A DNA stretch of 64,000 bases from contig CAWIUG010000005.1 in NCBI GenBank assembly GCA_963839165.1, positions 496,001 through 560,000 of the forward strand, written 5' to 3'. Both the position numbers and the translations under genes were made by a program. Origin of the DNA: DATFVA01 sp963839165 (GTDB taxonomy: Bacteria > Bacteroidota > Ignavibacteria > Ignavibacteriales > Ignavibacteriaceae). This document shows, piece after piece, positions 37,264-46,631 of the stretch (position 1 is its first letter; every line of letters begins with the position of its first letter). The notes beneath the pieces are model-generated. The model was not told the DNA's origin and searched no databases. It saw only the letters and a list, made by a program, of their open reading frames with translations.

Positions 37264-38821
37264 ATGTTTTCCTTAAAAATTTTATTGCTGAAGAAATATT
37301 ACGGCTTATGTCGGATGCCGTATATCCGAATTCGGTGGATTTTTTAAGAAGCAGATCTGCTGATAAGCTGTGAAGATAAACGGCAGCAGCAACGGCTTCT
37401 TCCTTATCCTTTTTTTGTGCGATGAATGAGGCTATTACACCAGTTAAAACATCGCCGGTTCCAAATTTAGCCATACCGGGATTACCCGTTGTGTTTATGA
37501 GCGCATCGCCACCGGGAGTAAAAACTATTGATGGAGCTCCTTTCAGTACAAGGTAGGCCCCTGTTTCCACTGTAAACTTATGACCATAAGCTAGAAGGTC
37601 TTTTTCAATCTCACTCAGATCTGCTCCTATCAAGTGAGCAAATTCGGCATGATGCGGAGTAAAGACTGCTCCTTTCAGATCATAATGCTGATAACCATCT
37701 TCACCCACTGCAAAGATAGCATCGGCATCCAGCACAATATTCTTATATTTCTTTTCTTTTAATATCTGCAGAATCGCTTCCTGAGTTCCCTGTTCCCTTC
37801 CGAGTCCCGGACCTACAGCCACAACATCTGCCCATTTTATTCTTTTATTAAGCTCTTTGATGTTGCCGGCAGTAAGGATTTCTTTTTTATTATCGTTATA
37901 CGCATCTACTATCACCTCACCAAGATTTTTATGTACAAGCCGTCTTACGGATCTTGGATAAGCTAATATTGAAGCACCCGTTCCGGAGGTCAGAGCTGCT
38001 TTTGAAGTAAGTACTGCAGCTCCGGGAAGATCACCTGAGCCTGCAATCGTAAAAACCTTCCCCGCTGAATATTTGTAATCATCTTTCTTTTTCTTCGGCA
38101 GAAACTGCCATGCATCTTCAGGTTCAATCAAATACTCAGAAGTATCATAACTGTCATACACAGAAAAACCGATACCTATACTTCCCTTGTATACTTCACC
38201 GCAATGCACCGAACCTTTACCAAAAAACAAACCTTTCTTCAATTCTCCAAGAGTAATTGTTATGTCTGCCTGAAAGGCACTTTCAGCGAAGCCTGTATCA
38301 GCACTTAACCCGCTGGGGATATCTATAGCAGCTTTAAAGGATTTATATTTATTAATTTCATCAACAATTTGCTTATACGGTTCACGCAGAGCACCTTCAA
38401 TCCCACTGCCCAGCATTGCATCCATAATTATGGGGAAGTTTTTCACCTTCCGGAGATCACTGATAGATTTATAATCTATTATGCTAAGGGATTTATTCCC
38501 TTTCCCCAGGTTCCTAAGAATATTGAAATTTGTCCTGCAGTCGGATGACATTTCACTTTCTTCACCAATCTTAATTACAGCAGTTTCATAACCATTATTA
38601 AGGAAATGCCTGGCTGCTGCATAACCGTCTCCCCCATTATTTCCCTTTCCGCAGATCAACGCAATTTTAGGGTGAAGATTGAGTTCTTCACGTTTCAACT
38701 CTACAGTGCTGAAAATTTCCAGAGAAGCATTTTCCATCAGAACAACCCCGGGAACTTTAAGCTCCTTGATGGCCCATTCGTCTGTGTCACGGATTTGACT
38801 GGTTGAAAATAATGGTATCAT
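37256..38821 (-). CDS. nnr: Bifunctional NAD(P)H-hydrate epimerase / ADP- or ATP-dependent dehydratase
   Basis: This enzyme repairs hydrated NAD(P)H. The N-terminal YjeF_N epimerase domain (about residues 1-215) contains CGKGNNGGDGYAAAR and DAMLGSGIEGALREPY. The C-terminal ribokinase-like dehydratase domain has VAVGPGLGREQG, NIVLDADAI, and the catalytic GNPGMAKFGTGDVLTG. The 521-residue length is normal for the fusion. The ATG at 38821 has AGGA seven bases upstream. Confidence 0.96.
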   Translation of the reverse strand: MIPLFSTSQIRDTDEWAIKELKVPGVVLMENASLEIFSTVELKREELNLHPKIALICGKGNNGGDGYAAARHFLNNGYETAVIKIGEESEMSSDCRTNFNILRNLGKGNKSLSIIDYKSISDLRKVKNFPIIMDAMLGSGIEGALREPYKQIVDEINKYKSFKAAIDIPSGLSADTGFAESAFQADITITLGELKKGLFFGKGSVHCGEVYKGSIGIGFSVYDSYDTSEYLIEPEDAWQFLPKKKKDDYKYSAGKVFTIAGSGDLPGAAVLTSKAALTSGTGASILAYPRSVRRLVHKNLGEVIVDAYNDNKKEILTAGNIKELNKRIKWADVVAVGPGLGREQGTQEAILQILKEKKYKNIVLDADAIFAVGEDGYQHYDLKGAVFTPHHAEFAHLIGADLSEIEKDLLAYGHKFTVETGAYLVLKGAPSIVFTPGGDALINTTGNPGMAKFGTGDVLTGVIASFIAQKKDKEEAVAAAVYLHSLSADLLLKKSTEFGYTASDISRNISSAIKFLRKTFA

Positions 38822-38913
38822 ATTTATTTCCTGGTAAAAAAATGCCGGTTATTTAATTCAGATTTCACAAAACTTCCAAACCGGTGTTCAAAATTCAAGT
38901 AAAAAAATAACGC

Positions 38914-40344
38914 TTATGAAAGGAATGAAGAAATTAATCCGATAATCGTTCCCGGAGCAACCCCAAGAATTATCACCAGAAGAACCGAAATGATTACAGC
39001 AAGCAAACCAGTATTGGTCTGAGAAGGAGAAACAGCTTCCTCCGGATCCCTGAAATACATTAAAACCACTATTCTTAAATAGAAGTAAACGCTGATAACG
39101 CTTGAAATAACACCAATTACAGCCAGCCAGGTTAATCCTGATTCAATAGCTGCAATAAAAACATAATATTTGCCGAAGAATCCCGCAAAAGGAGGAATTC
39201 CCGCGAGTGAGAACATGAATACCGCAAGAAGTCCGGCCAATAAAGGACTTCTTGATCCAAGTCCCGCATATGAGCTGATTGACAGATTTGCCTCATCCTT
39301 TCCCTCGACAATAGAAACTATACCAAATGCTCCCAGATTCATAAAAGTATAAGCTGCAAGATAGAATATAATTCCGGCAATCCCGTCATAATTCCCCGCG
39401 GCAAAGCCAATGAGCATATAGCCGGCATGAGCTATCGAGGAATATGCAAGCATTCGTTTTATATTATCCTGCATAATAGCAACAATACTTCCAAAAAGCA
39501 TCGAGAGAACGGCTATAACTGCGAGGTAGGGAGTGAACAAATGCTGTGAAGAAGTACTGAAAATTGTTCCCAGGGTAACAATAATGGCGCTGAACGCGGC
39601 AGCTTTTCCGCCAGTAGAAAATAGTCCTGATATAGTTGTTGCCGATCCCTCATAAACATCGGGCACCCACATATGAAATGGGAAAGCAGCAATCTTAAAT
39701 GAGAATCCTATCAGGAACAGGAGAATACCTGTAACAAAAATAAAATTACCGGATAAAGTTCCAAACCCGGCGATAATTCCTTCTATTGAAGTAGTGCCGA
39801 TTGAACCATATATAAGTGCGATACCGTAAACTGTAAAACCTGTGGCAAAAGCACCTAATAAAAAATATTTAAGTGAGGCTTCATTAGCCGAAAGTCTTTT
39901 CCGGTTCAGTCCTGCTAAAGCATAGAAACTAATTGACATCAGTTCCAATCCCAGGAAGATGGTAAAGAGGTCCTTCGCTCCTGCCATAAACATCATTCCA
40001 AGAACAGAACACTGAACCAGCAGATAGAACTCGCCGTATCCGGCCCCGTACTTTTTCATATAATCCATTGAGAGAAGGCAGACGAGAGCCGCACCGAATG
40101 TAAAGATAAAATAAAATATGTTTACCGTGCCGCCTGTTGCAAGCATATTCTGAAGCACTACGGAAACCGAGTTCACTGTAGCCAGGGAATAGAAGGCGGC
40201 GGCCATAAAGACCACAACGGAGATCCAGCTTAAGGCTGTTTCACTTTCCTTCTTAAACATTTCGACAAGTAAAGAAATAATTATACCTCCGCCGACTATA
40301 ACAAGCGGAAGTATATTGTAAAATTCCTGGATATTATTGAGCAT
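38914..40344 (-). CDS. nuoN: NADH-quinone oxidoreductase subunit N
   Basis: NuoN is one of the antiporter-like proton-translocating membrane subunits of complex I. The protein has about 14 helices with conserved Glu and Lys residues in FLGLELMSISFYALAG and FKIAAFPFHMWVPDVYEGS, the latter a subunit hallmark. An ATG at 40344 gives 476 residues and has GAGG nine bases upstream. An ATG at 40371 would sit in the loop of a hairpin and adds nine odd residues. It is the last nuo gene in this cluster. Confidence 0.94.
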   Translation of the reverse strand: MLNNIQEFYNILPLVIVGGGIIISLLVEMFKKESETALSWISVVVFMAAAFYSLATVNSVSVVLQNMLATGGTVNIFYFIFTFGAALVCLLSMDYMKKYGAGYGEFYLLVQCSVLGMMFMAGAKDLFTIFLGLELMSISFYALAGLNRKRLSANEASLKYFLLGAFATGFTVYGIALIYGSIGTTSIEGIIAGFGTLSGNFIFVTGILLFLIGFSFKIAAFPFHMWVPDVYEGSATTISGLFSTGGKAAAFSAIIVTLGTIFSTSSQHLFTPYLAVIAVLSMLFGSIVAIMQDNIKRMLAYSSIAHAGYMLIGFAAGNYDGIAGIIFYLAAYTFMNLGAFGIVSIVEGKDEANLSISSYAGLGSRSPLLAGLLAVFMFSLAGIPPFAGFFGKYYVFIAAIESGLTWLAVIGVISSVISVYFYLRIVVLMYFRDPEEAVSPSQTNTGLLAVIISVLLVIILGVAPGTIIGLISSFLS

Positions 40345-40359
40345 ATTTTTAAGCCTCAG

Positions 40360-40379
40360 ATCTGCCTGCATGGGCAGAT
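40360..40379. repeat. Short hairpin just upstream of nuoN
   Basis: ATCTGCC (40360-40366) and GGCAGAT (40373-40379) form a 7-bp inverted repeat with a six-base loop between the stop of the upstream small gene and the nuoN ribosome binding site. It could affect nuoN translation or be a dispersed palindrome. Confidence 0.6.
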
Positions 40380-40383
40380 TAAA

Positions 40384-40749
40384 TTATTCAATAAATAAAA
40401 TGTCGTCTTCTGTTTCTTCAATATTCACCCTATGTTTCTCATCCAGGTAAATAATGATCTTTTTATGATTATCAAAATTAAATATGTCCTTACCCTTCTC
40501 AACAAGCACCATCTTTATAGCTTCATATTTTGAAACTGCATCTTTAAGATGTTTGTACTCCTTGAAATATATATCCGTATAGTTCTCGTTCTCTGATATA
40601 TAAACGTGTTTGGATGACGGCGAGAAATCCATAATAATATCGTCGTCGACAATAACTTTCAGGAAGATGCCCTGAAAAGGAAGGATAAGCCTGTTCTTAT
40701 AATATAATCCATTGGGTTTGCTTTTCAGTATTTCATTCAGCGTTGCCAT
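40384..40749 (-). CDS. Hypothetical 121-residue cytoplasmic protein inside the nuo cluster
   Basis: The protein has no signal peptide or long hydrophobic helix and is acidic, with a mix of strands and helices (for example IFLKVIVDDDIIMDFSP and VNIEETEDDILFIE at the C-terminus). I recognise no family. It begins 12 bases after the antiporter gene and ends before nuoN, so it belongs to the same operon. A role in complex I or in antiporter regulation is only a guess from position. Confidence 0.65.
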   Translation of the reverse strand: MATLNEILKSKPNGLYYKNRLILPFQGIFLKVIVDDDIIMDFSPSSKHVYISENENYTDIYFKEYKHLKDAVSKYEAIKMVLVEKGKDIFNFDNHKKIIIYLDEKHRVNIEETEDDILFIE

Positions 40750-40761
40750 ACTCAGATTCCT

Positions 40762-42189
40762 TTAATGAAAAAAGAGAAAATAAATTATTAAAAATAATGG
40801 TATCAGTATCGGTATCGAATATTTTACCATATATGTGAAGAAACTGGGCATCTCAATACCTGCTCTTTCACAAATTGATTTCACCATAAAATTAGGACCA
40901 TTTCCTATATAAGTCATTGCCCCAAAGAATACTGCCGCAACCGATATAGCTCTCAGGTAAATAATATCCTGCGAAACAAAATCCAGAACATGCGCCTTTA
41001 TGTTTACATCGAGGGTGTACTTGCCCATCGCGGCACTTAAAAAATTCAGGTACGTTGGAGTATTATCAAGGAATGAGGATAAACCTCCGGTCGCCCAATA
41101 AAATGTTCCTGCATTCAGTAAATCACGGTTAACCCGTGCTTCCTCCGCAATCAGCTGAAGTGCCGGTACCATTGTAAGAAATATTCCAATGAACAAATAT
41201 GCAACTTCTTTTATGGGCTCAAAATCAAATTCATTAGCTCTGAGTATTTCAGTATCAGCCTGCTTGTACGACAGGTACACAACCGAAAACATGATTAATT
41301 CCCTTAGCCCGAAGGGTAATGGACTCCAGTCGGGTACCCACGAGAAAATGCCGGGATCAAGGAAAACAGAAAAAATAATTATCGCTAAATAGACAAGGTT
41401 CCTGTATCCTTTGAATTCTATTTTTCCTGTATAATTAAGCTCTTCTGGAGTCTCCTCCTTTTTATTATGAAACCAGTCGAAGAGAAAAAACACAGCCAGT
41501 ATAAGGATGATCATCGGGATCCAGATAAACCAGACATTATCGAGCACCCAGAAGAATGGCACACCTCTGAGGAAACCAATGAACAGAGGAGGATCTCCGA
41601 TCGGGGTTAAAGCTCCGCCGATATTACTTATGATAAAAATGAAGAAAATAACATGATAAGCTTTTATCCTATTCTGATTCATCTTAATATAAGGTCTTAT
41701 CAGAAGCATTGAAGCACCCGTTGTACCAATTATATTTGCGATGACGGCACCGAACAATAAAAAAAGAACATTTATAAATGGGGTGGCTTTTTTATCCACC
41801 TTTATAAAGATTCCGCCTGAAGCTACAAATAACGAACTAAGCAATGCTATAAAAGAAATATACTCTGCCAGTATATGAAGAAGACTATGGTATTCGTTCA
41901 GAAATACCAGGTAATAAAAGATAGTAACAAGACCAAGAATAATTGCCATCTTCGGATAGTGCCGCTCCCAGAAATGCTTATAGAACAATGGTCCTGTTGC
42001 AATCATCAGAAGCAGAAGTATAAATGGTATAACCATATAAGGTGAGGGCAGAATATGCTCACCCGCCGCCTCCAGTATTTTAACCTGTGCTATACTGTCC
42101 TGTACAGCAGGTATTTCAGCCGCACTTATATTACAATAAAAAAAGAACGATAATATTATAGCCGCAATAATTCTGCCGCCGTATCTCAT
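40762..42189 (-). CDS. CitMHS_2/NhaD-like antiporter or citrate-type transporter inside the nuo operon
   Basis: The 475-residue protein has a signal-like first helix and about 12 membrane helices. It includes the ion-transporter segments NIIGTTGASMLLIRP, NIGGALTPIGDPPLFIGFLRGVPFFW and DNTPTYLNF, and TYIGNGPNFMVK. These repeated GDPP/DNxP-type loops match the CitMHS_2 and NhaD group of sodium:proton antiporters. It sits between nuoM (11 bases upstream) and the unknown gene before nuoN. Complex I antiporter-like subunits surround a bona fide antiporter-type gene. The transported ion is inferred. Confidence 0.82.
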   Translation of the reverse strand: MRYGGRIIAAIILSFFFYCNISAAEIPAVQDSIAQVKILEAAGEHILPSPYMVIPFILLLLMIATGPLFYKHFWERHYPKMAIILGLVTIFYYLVFLNEYHSLLHILAEYISFIALLSSLFVASGGIFIKVDKKATPFINVLFLLFGAVIANIIGTTGASMLLIRPYIKMNQNRIKAYHVIFFIFIISNIGGALTPIGDPPLFIGFLRGVPFFWVLDNVWFIWIPMIILILAVFFLFDWFHNKKEETPEELNYTGKIEFKGYRNLVYLAIIIFSVFLDPGIFSWVPDWSPLPFGLRELIMFSVVYLSYKQADTEILRANEFDFEPIKEVAYLFIGIFLTMVPALQLIAEEARVNRDLLNAGTFYWATGGLSSFLDNTPTYLNFLSAAMGKYTLDVNIKAHVLDFVSQDIIYLRAISVAAVFFGAMTYIGNGPNFMVKSICERAGIEMPSFFTYMVKYSIPILIPLFLIIYFLFFH

Positions 42190-42200
42190 ATGATATATTC

Positions 42201-43724
42201 CTATTCAATGACTGCCTGCGTTTGTACATGCACTTGTTCTATTACTTTTGCTGTCGATCGATCTGATACTTTCAAAAACGTACTGGGATATATTCCAATC
42301 CAGACAATGAATATGAAAATAGGTACTAGTACAAGAATTTCTCTTTTATTCATATCAGTTAGAGAGTTCATTTTTGGATTAGTTACCTCCCCGAAAGCGA
42401 CTCTCTGATACATCCACAGCAAATAAACTGCTGCAAAGATTACTCCTGATGCGGCAAAAATGGTATACCACCAGCTGCCAAGCACAGGAGATTTAAAAGC
42501 CCCCAGTAAAATTAGAAACTCACCAACGAAACCGTTAAGTCCAGGTAATCCTATTGAGGATAGCGAGGCGAACAGCAGCGCAAAAGCATAAACCGGAACT
42601 ATCTTAGCAATACCTCCGTATTGTGAGATTTCCCTTGTGTGAGTTCTTTCATAAATAACACCAACCAAAAGGAATAAAGCTCCCGTAGACAATCCATGGT
42701 TAACCATTTGAATGACCGCACCCTGAACCGCTTCCTGTGTCATTGCGAATATTCCCAGCACCACGAATCCAAGGTGGGCAACCGAAGAATACGCAACCAG
42801 CTTTTTCATGTCTTTCTGCACCATTGCTACAAGGGCGCCATAAATTATGCCTATAACTGCCAGCACTGAAATGTAAGGAGCAAAGTTAACTGCTGCCTGC
42901 GGAAACAAGGGGAGACAGAACCTCAGTAAACCGTAAGTTCCCATCTTAAGGAGTACTCCCGCAAGGATAACGCTTCCTGCTGTAGGGGCCTGAACGTGAG
43001 CATCCGGCAGCCATGTATGAAGCGGAAAAAGAGGGACCTTAATTGCAAAGCTGAAAGCAAAGGCCGCGAACATCCAGTTCTGAATATTTTCCTTAACCGT
43101 TGGTCCTACTGAGTAAAGCTCAGTTAAATCTGTAGAGAAATGGCCAAGCGGGGTTGATGCGTAAACTGCCAGCCAGATAATGGCAATCAGCATAAGGAGA
43201 CTGCCGAACATTGTGTAAAGAAAAAACTTAACTGATGCATAAATTCTCCGGTCGCCGCCCCAGATGCCTATTATAAAATACATTGGAATGAGCATTGCTT
43301 CCCAGAAGATATAGAAGAGGAAAAGATCGATGGAGATAAAAACACCGAGCATTCCTGCTTCAAGCATCAGCATAAAGAATGTGAACTCTTTTACTCTCTT
43401 GTTAATACCTGACCAGCTGGATAACAAAGTAAGCGGTGTAAGGAATGTTGTAAGAAGCAATAATAGCAGCGCAAGTCCGTCTATACCAACCTTATAGCTT
43501 ATATTCAGTTTCTCAATCCATTTAAACTGATGTATAAACTGGAAACCTGACTTCGAAATATCGAAGTTAAAATATATTACAAGTGATATTATGAAGGCTA
43601 TCGTTGAAATAATAAGACCGAACCACCTTACCGCATTTTCTTTTTCCCTGTTAAAAAATAAAAGGATAATTGCACCGGCAACTGGTGTAAAAAGCAGATA
43701 TGTTAGCAAGTAACTGTTTTCCAT
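42201..43724 (-). CDS. nuoM: NADH-quinone oxidoreductase subunit M
   Basis: NuoM is a 13-14 helix proton-translocating subunit of complex I. The 507-residue protein shows the conserved Glu in FYIFWEAMLIPMYFIIGIWG and the Lys in AFSFAIKVPLFPLHTWLPDAHVQAPTAGSV, and VAHLGFVVLGIFAMT. It lies four bases after nuoL and 11 bases before the antiporter gene. Confidence 0.97.
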   Translation of the reverse strand: MENSYLLTYLLFTPVAGAIILLFFNREKENAVRWFGLIISTIAFIISLVIYFNFDISKSGFQFIHQFKWIEKLNISYKVGIDGLALLLLLLTTFLTPLTLLSSWSGINKRVKEFTFFMLMLEAGMLGVFISIDLFLFYIFWEAMLIPMYFIIGIWGGDRRIYASVKFFLYTMFGSLLMLIAIIWLAVYASTPLGHFSTDLTELYSVGPTVKENIQNWMFAAFAFSFAIKVPLFPLHTWLPDAHVQAPTAGSVILAGVLLKMGTYGLLRFCLPLFPQAAVNFAPYISVLAVIGIIYGALVAMVQKDMKKLVAYSSVAHLGFVVLGIFAMTQEAVQGAVIQMVNHGLSTGALFLLVGVIYERTHTREISQYGGIAKIVPVYAFALLFASLSSIGLPGLNGFVGEFLILLGAFKSPVLGSWWYTIFAASGVIFAAVYLLWMYQRVAFGEVTNPKMNSLTDMNKREILVLVPIFIFIVWIGIYPSTFLKVSDRSTAKVIEQVHVQTQAVIE

Positions 43725-43727
43725 AAT

Positions 43728-45665
43728 TTATAAACTCAATATAATCCAGAAAAGAGCGATGACTATTCCCAGCATCATAACAACTGCATAGATCTGAGCC
43801 ACCCCGGTTTGAATTTTTCTGATCCTTGATGAAATAAAACTAATTACCGCAGCTGTTCCGTTAACTGCACCGTCTATTATTTTTTCATCAGTAAACTTCC
43901 ATAGTATGGTTTCGGATCCTTTTTTAATCGGATTAACAACTGCGGCGTCATATATCTCATCTACAAAATATTTATTCCATAGAAGACTATATAAACCTTT
44001 GAACCTGCCGGCTGCAGATTCGGCTATCGATGGCTTTTTAAGGTAGATGTTCCTTGCGATCCAGATACCGCCTACTGCCAGTATTACTGACACTACCATT
44101 AGAGTAATTTCGGAACCTGCTGAATGGGCACCATAAATTGCAAGTTTGCGTTCAGCATTCTCAAATATCGGGGCAAGCCAGCCCTCGAACATATTTCCGC
44201 CTTCACCCGAAAAGAGTGCGGGAATTCCTATAAACCCTCCTATTGCCGCAAGAAAAGCCAGTATCATAAGAGGAATCGTCATTACTGAAGAGGACTCGTG
44301 AGGATGCAGGCTGTGTCCGAACCTTTCTTTTCCTTCAAACGTAAGGAAGTAGAGACGGAACATATAAAATGCGGTCATCAGGGCTGTAAGAGCGCCGATC
44401 AGCCAGAGAATAAAACTTCCGTTGGCAAATGAGAGCCAGAGGATCTCATCTTTGCTGAAGAAACCTGACAGCGGTGGTATTCCTGAGATAGCCAGTGCCG
44501 CAATGAGAAAAGTTATCGCGGTTTTGGGCATATATTTTTTCAGTCCCCCGAATCCCTGAATATCCTGGTGTTCATGCATCGCATGTATTACTGATCCGGC
44601 ACCAAGGAATAATAGGGCTTTGAAGAAAGCGTGAGTCATCACGTGAAAGATTCCAGCTGAGAAAGCACCGACACCCATCGCTAAAAACATATAACCGAGC
44701 TGACTTATTGTGGAATAAGCAAGCACCTTTTTAATATCATTCTGTACAATTCCTATTGAAGCAGCAAACAATGCCGTCACCACACCGATTACTGCTACCA
44801 GCGTCATTATGGCCGGAGCAGAGGCAAATATTATCGAACACCTAGCAACCATATATACACCGGCGGTAACCATCGTGGCCGCATGTATAAGTGCTGATAC
44901 CGGAGTTGGACCTGCCATAGCATCGGGAAGCCAGACAAACAGCGGGATCTGTGCAGATTTTCCTGTTGCCCCTATAAAAAGGAATAGTGCTATTAAAGTA
45001 AATACGCCCTCGTGAACATTTAATATATTTGCGCGGGTAAAAACTTCGTTGAAATTAAGACTGCCGAAAGTAAGGTAGATAAGGAACATACCCAGAAGGA
45101 AACCAAAGTCACCTATCCTGTTTACAATAAAGGCTTTCTTGGCAGCATCACTCGTTGTACTTTTTTCAAACTTCCTGTCGTACCAGAACCCTATTAATAG
45201 GTATGAGCAGAGACCCACACCCTCCCATCCAAGGAAGAGAAGAACAAAATTATCGCCGAGTATCAGGTTCATCATCGCAAATATGAAAAGGTTCATATAG
45301 GCGAAGAATCTCCAGAAACTCTTATCACCATGCATATAGCCGATTGAATACACATGGATTATGAATCCCACTCCGGTAACAATCAGCGCCATCACCAGCG
45401 AAAGCTGATCAACCTGGTATGAAAAGCCCACATTAAGTCCACCCACATTAAGCCAGGTAAAGAGGTTTACAATATGCTGCCTTTCCTCTACCGGAAGCCC
45501 TAGTGTCTGGAAGAATGCTCCTGCTGCCACCAGGAATGATAACCCGATTACACCACTGCCAATTATCCCGATAACTTTCTCGTTTTTAATCCTGGAACCG
45601 AATATTCCGTTTATCAGGAAACCCGCGAGCGGAAGAAGAATTGTTAAGTATATAAGATTAATCAT
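43728..45665 (-). CDS. nuoL: NADH-quinone oxidoreductase subunit L
   Basis: NuoL is the distal antiporter-like subunit, with a lateral helix. The 645-residue protein has FLGWEGVGLCSYLLIGFWYD (conserved Glu), KSAQIPLFVWLPDAMAGPTPVSALIHAATMVTAG (conserved Lys and loop) and the C-terminal extension with the lateral-helix region. It follows nuoK by about 39 bases. Confidence 0.97.
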   Translation of the reverse strand: MINLIYLTILLPLAGFLINGIFGSRIKNEKVIGIIGSGVIGLSFLVAAGAFFQTLGLPVEERQHIVNLFTWLNVGGLNVGFSYQVDQLSLVMALIVTGVGFIIHVYSIGYMHGDKSFWRFFAYMNLFIFAMMNLILGDNFVLLFLGWEGVGLCSYLLIGFWYDRKFEKSTTSDAAKKAFIVNRIGDFGFLLGMFLIYLTFGSLNFNEVFTRANILNVHEGVFTLIALFLFIGATGKSAQIPLFVWLPDAMAGPTPVSALIHAATMVTAGVYMVARCSIIFASAPAIMTLVAVIGVVTALFAASIGIVQNDIKKVLAYSTISQLGYMFLAMGVGAFSAGIFHVMTHAFFKALLFLGAGSVIHAMHEHQDIQGFGGLKKYMPKTAITFLIAALAISGIPPLSGFFSKDEILWLSFANGSFILWLIGALTALMTAFYMFRLYFLTFEGKERFGHSLHPHESSSVMTIPLMILAFLAAIGGFIGIPALFSGEGGNMFEGWLAPIFENAERKLAIYGAHSAGSEITLMVVSVILAVGGIWIARNIYLKKPSIAESAAGRFKGLYSLLWNKYFVDEIYDAAVVNPIKKGSETILWKFTDEKIIDGAVNGTAAVISFISSRIRKIQTGVAQIYAVVMMLGIVIALFWIILSL

Positions 45666-45704
45666 AAAATTCTGCTTATTAAGAGTTTGAAATGATAACC
45701 GTGA

Positions 45705-46010
45705 CTACCATTTCAGGATATTTACTTCGTCAATATTCAGGGTCATTTTATTCCTGAAGAGCGCTATTATAATTGCGAGCCCAACAGCGGCCTCTGCAGC
45801 AGCTACAGTCATCACAAAGAAAACAAACAGCTGACCGATTGAATTACCCAGGTATGAAGAAAACGCAACAAGAGTCAGGTTTGCCGAATTAAGCATCAGC
45901 TCAACCGACATAAAAACAATAATTGCATTTCGCCTGATCATTACCCCGGTTACCCCGACCGCGAACATAAACGCACTCAGGATCAGATAGTATTCTATTG
46001 GAATCTGCAT
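45705..46010 (-). CDS. nuoK: NADH-quinone oxidoreductase subunit K
   Basis: The 101-residue, three-helix protein has the membrane-embedded Glu residues in FMSVELMLNSANL and VAAAEAAVGLAII that are characteristic of NuoK. It starts three bases after the end of nuoJ. Confidence 0.96.
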   Translation of the reverse strand: MQIPIEYYLILSAFMFAVGVTGVMIRRNAIIVFMSVELMLNSANLTLVAFSSYLGNSIGQLFVFFVMTVAAAEAAVGLAIIIALFRNKMTLNIDEVNILKW

Positions 46011-46013
46011 AGT

Positions 46014-46523
46014 CTATTCAAATTTCTTTTTTGCTAAAACTAAAGCACCTATTGTAGCCGCCAGAAGCAAGAACCCCGCAGCTTCAAAAGGTATTACATA
46101 ATTTGTAAAAAGTTCTCTTCCTATTGATTCAACCGTTCCCGCCTTAACACTTGCGGCTGCCTCACCGGTCAGACTGCCTGATTTCGAGAAGAATATCATA
46201 TAGGCTATCTGAACGAATACCAGGGCGGCAACAACTATCGACATAATCTTAATAGCCGGCTTTTTACCCAGAATATTTTCTTTCTCAGGCCGCAAAAGCA
46301 TTATTACGAAGAGGAACAGCACCATTATTGCACCTGCATAAACAATCACCTGGGCAACAGCGATAAACTGAGCGTTCAGGAGGAGGTAGAGACCGGCAAG
46401 CGCGGCAAAATTAAGTATTAAAAAAAGTGCGGCCATAACTGCATCGCTTCGCGTAATCATTACTACTGAGGAAACGGCAGCCACTGCAGCGAAGAGTATA
46501 AAGAGGATAAGTTCTAAGGTCAT
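46014..46523 (-). CDS. nuoJ: NADH-quinone oxidoreductase subunit J
   Basis: NuoJ is a five-helix membrane subunit. The 169-residue protein contains the conserved AVAQVIVYAGAIMVLFLFVIMLL helix and ends with a helix preceded by VIPFEAAGFLLL. It is the first nuo gene of the cluster; nuoA-I are not in this window. About 108 non-coding bases separate it from asnS. Confidence 0.95.
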   Translation of the reverse strand: MTLELILFILFAAVAAVSSVVMITRSDAVMAALFLILNFAALAGLYLLLNAQFIAVAQVIVYAGAIMVLFLFVIMLLRPEKENILGKKPAIKIMSIVVAALVFVQIAYMIFFSKSGSLTGEAAASVKAGTVESIGRELFTNYVIPFEAAGFLLLAATIGALVLAKKKFE

Positions 46524-46631
46524 ATAAAAATGTATGATGTATGATGATTGATGGATGATGTAAATGACATCAATATTCTGCTATCTATAAAAAGTTTATT
46601 TGTTCAGTCAATTTTTATTAACGGCTTCCTC

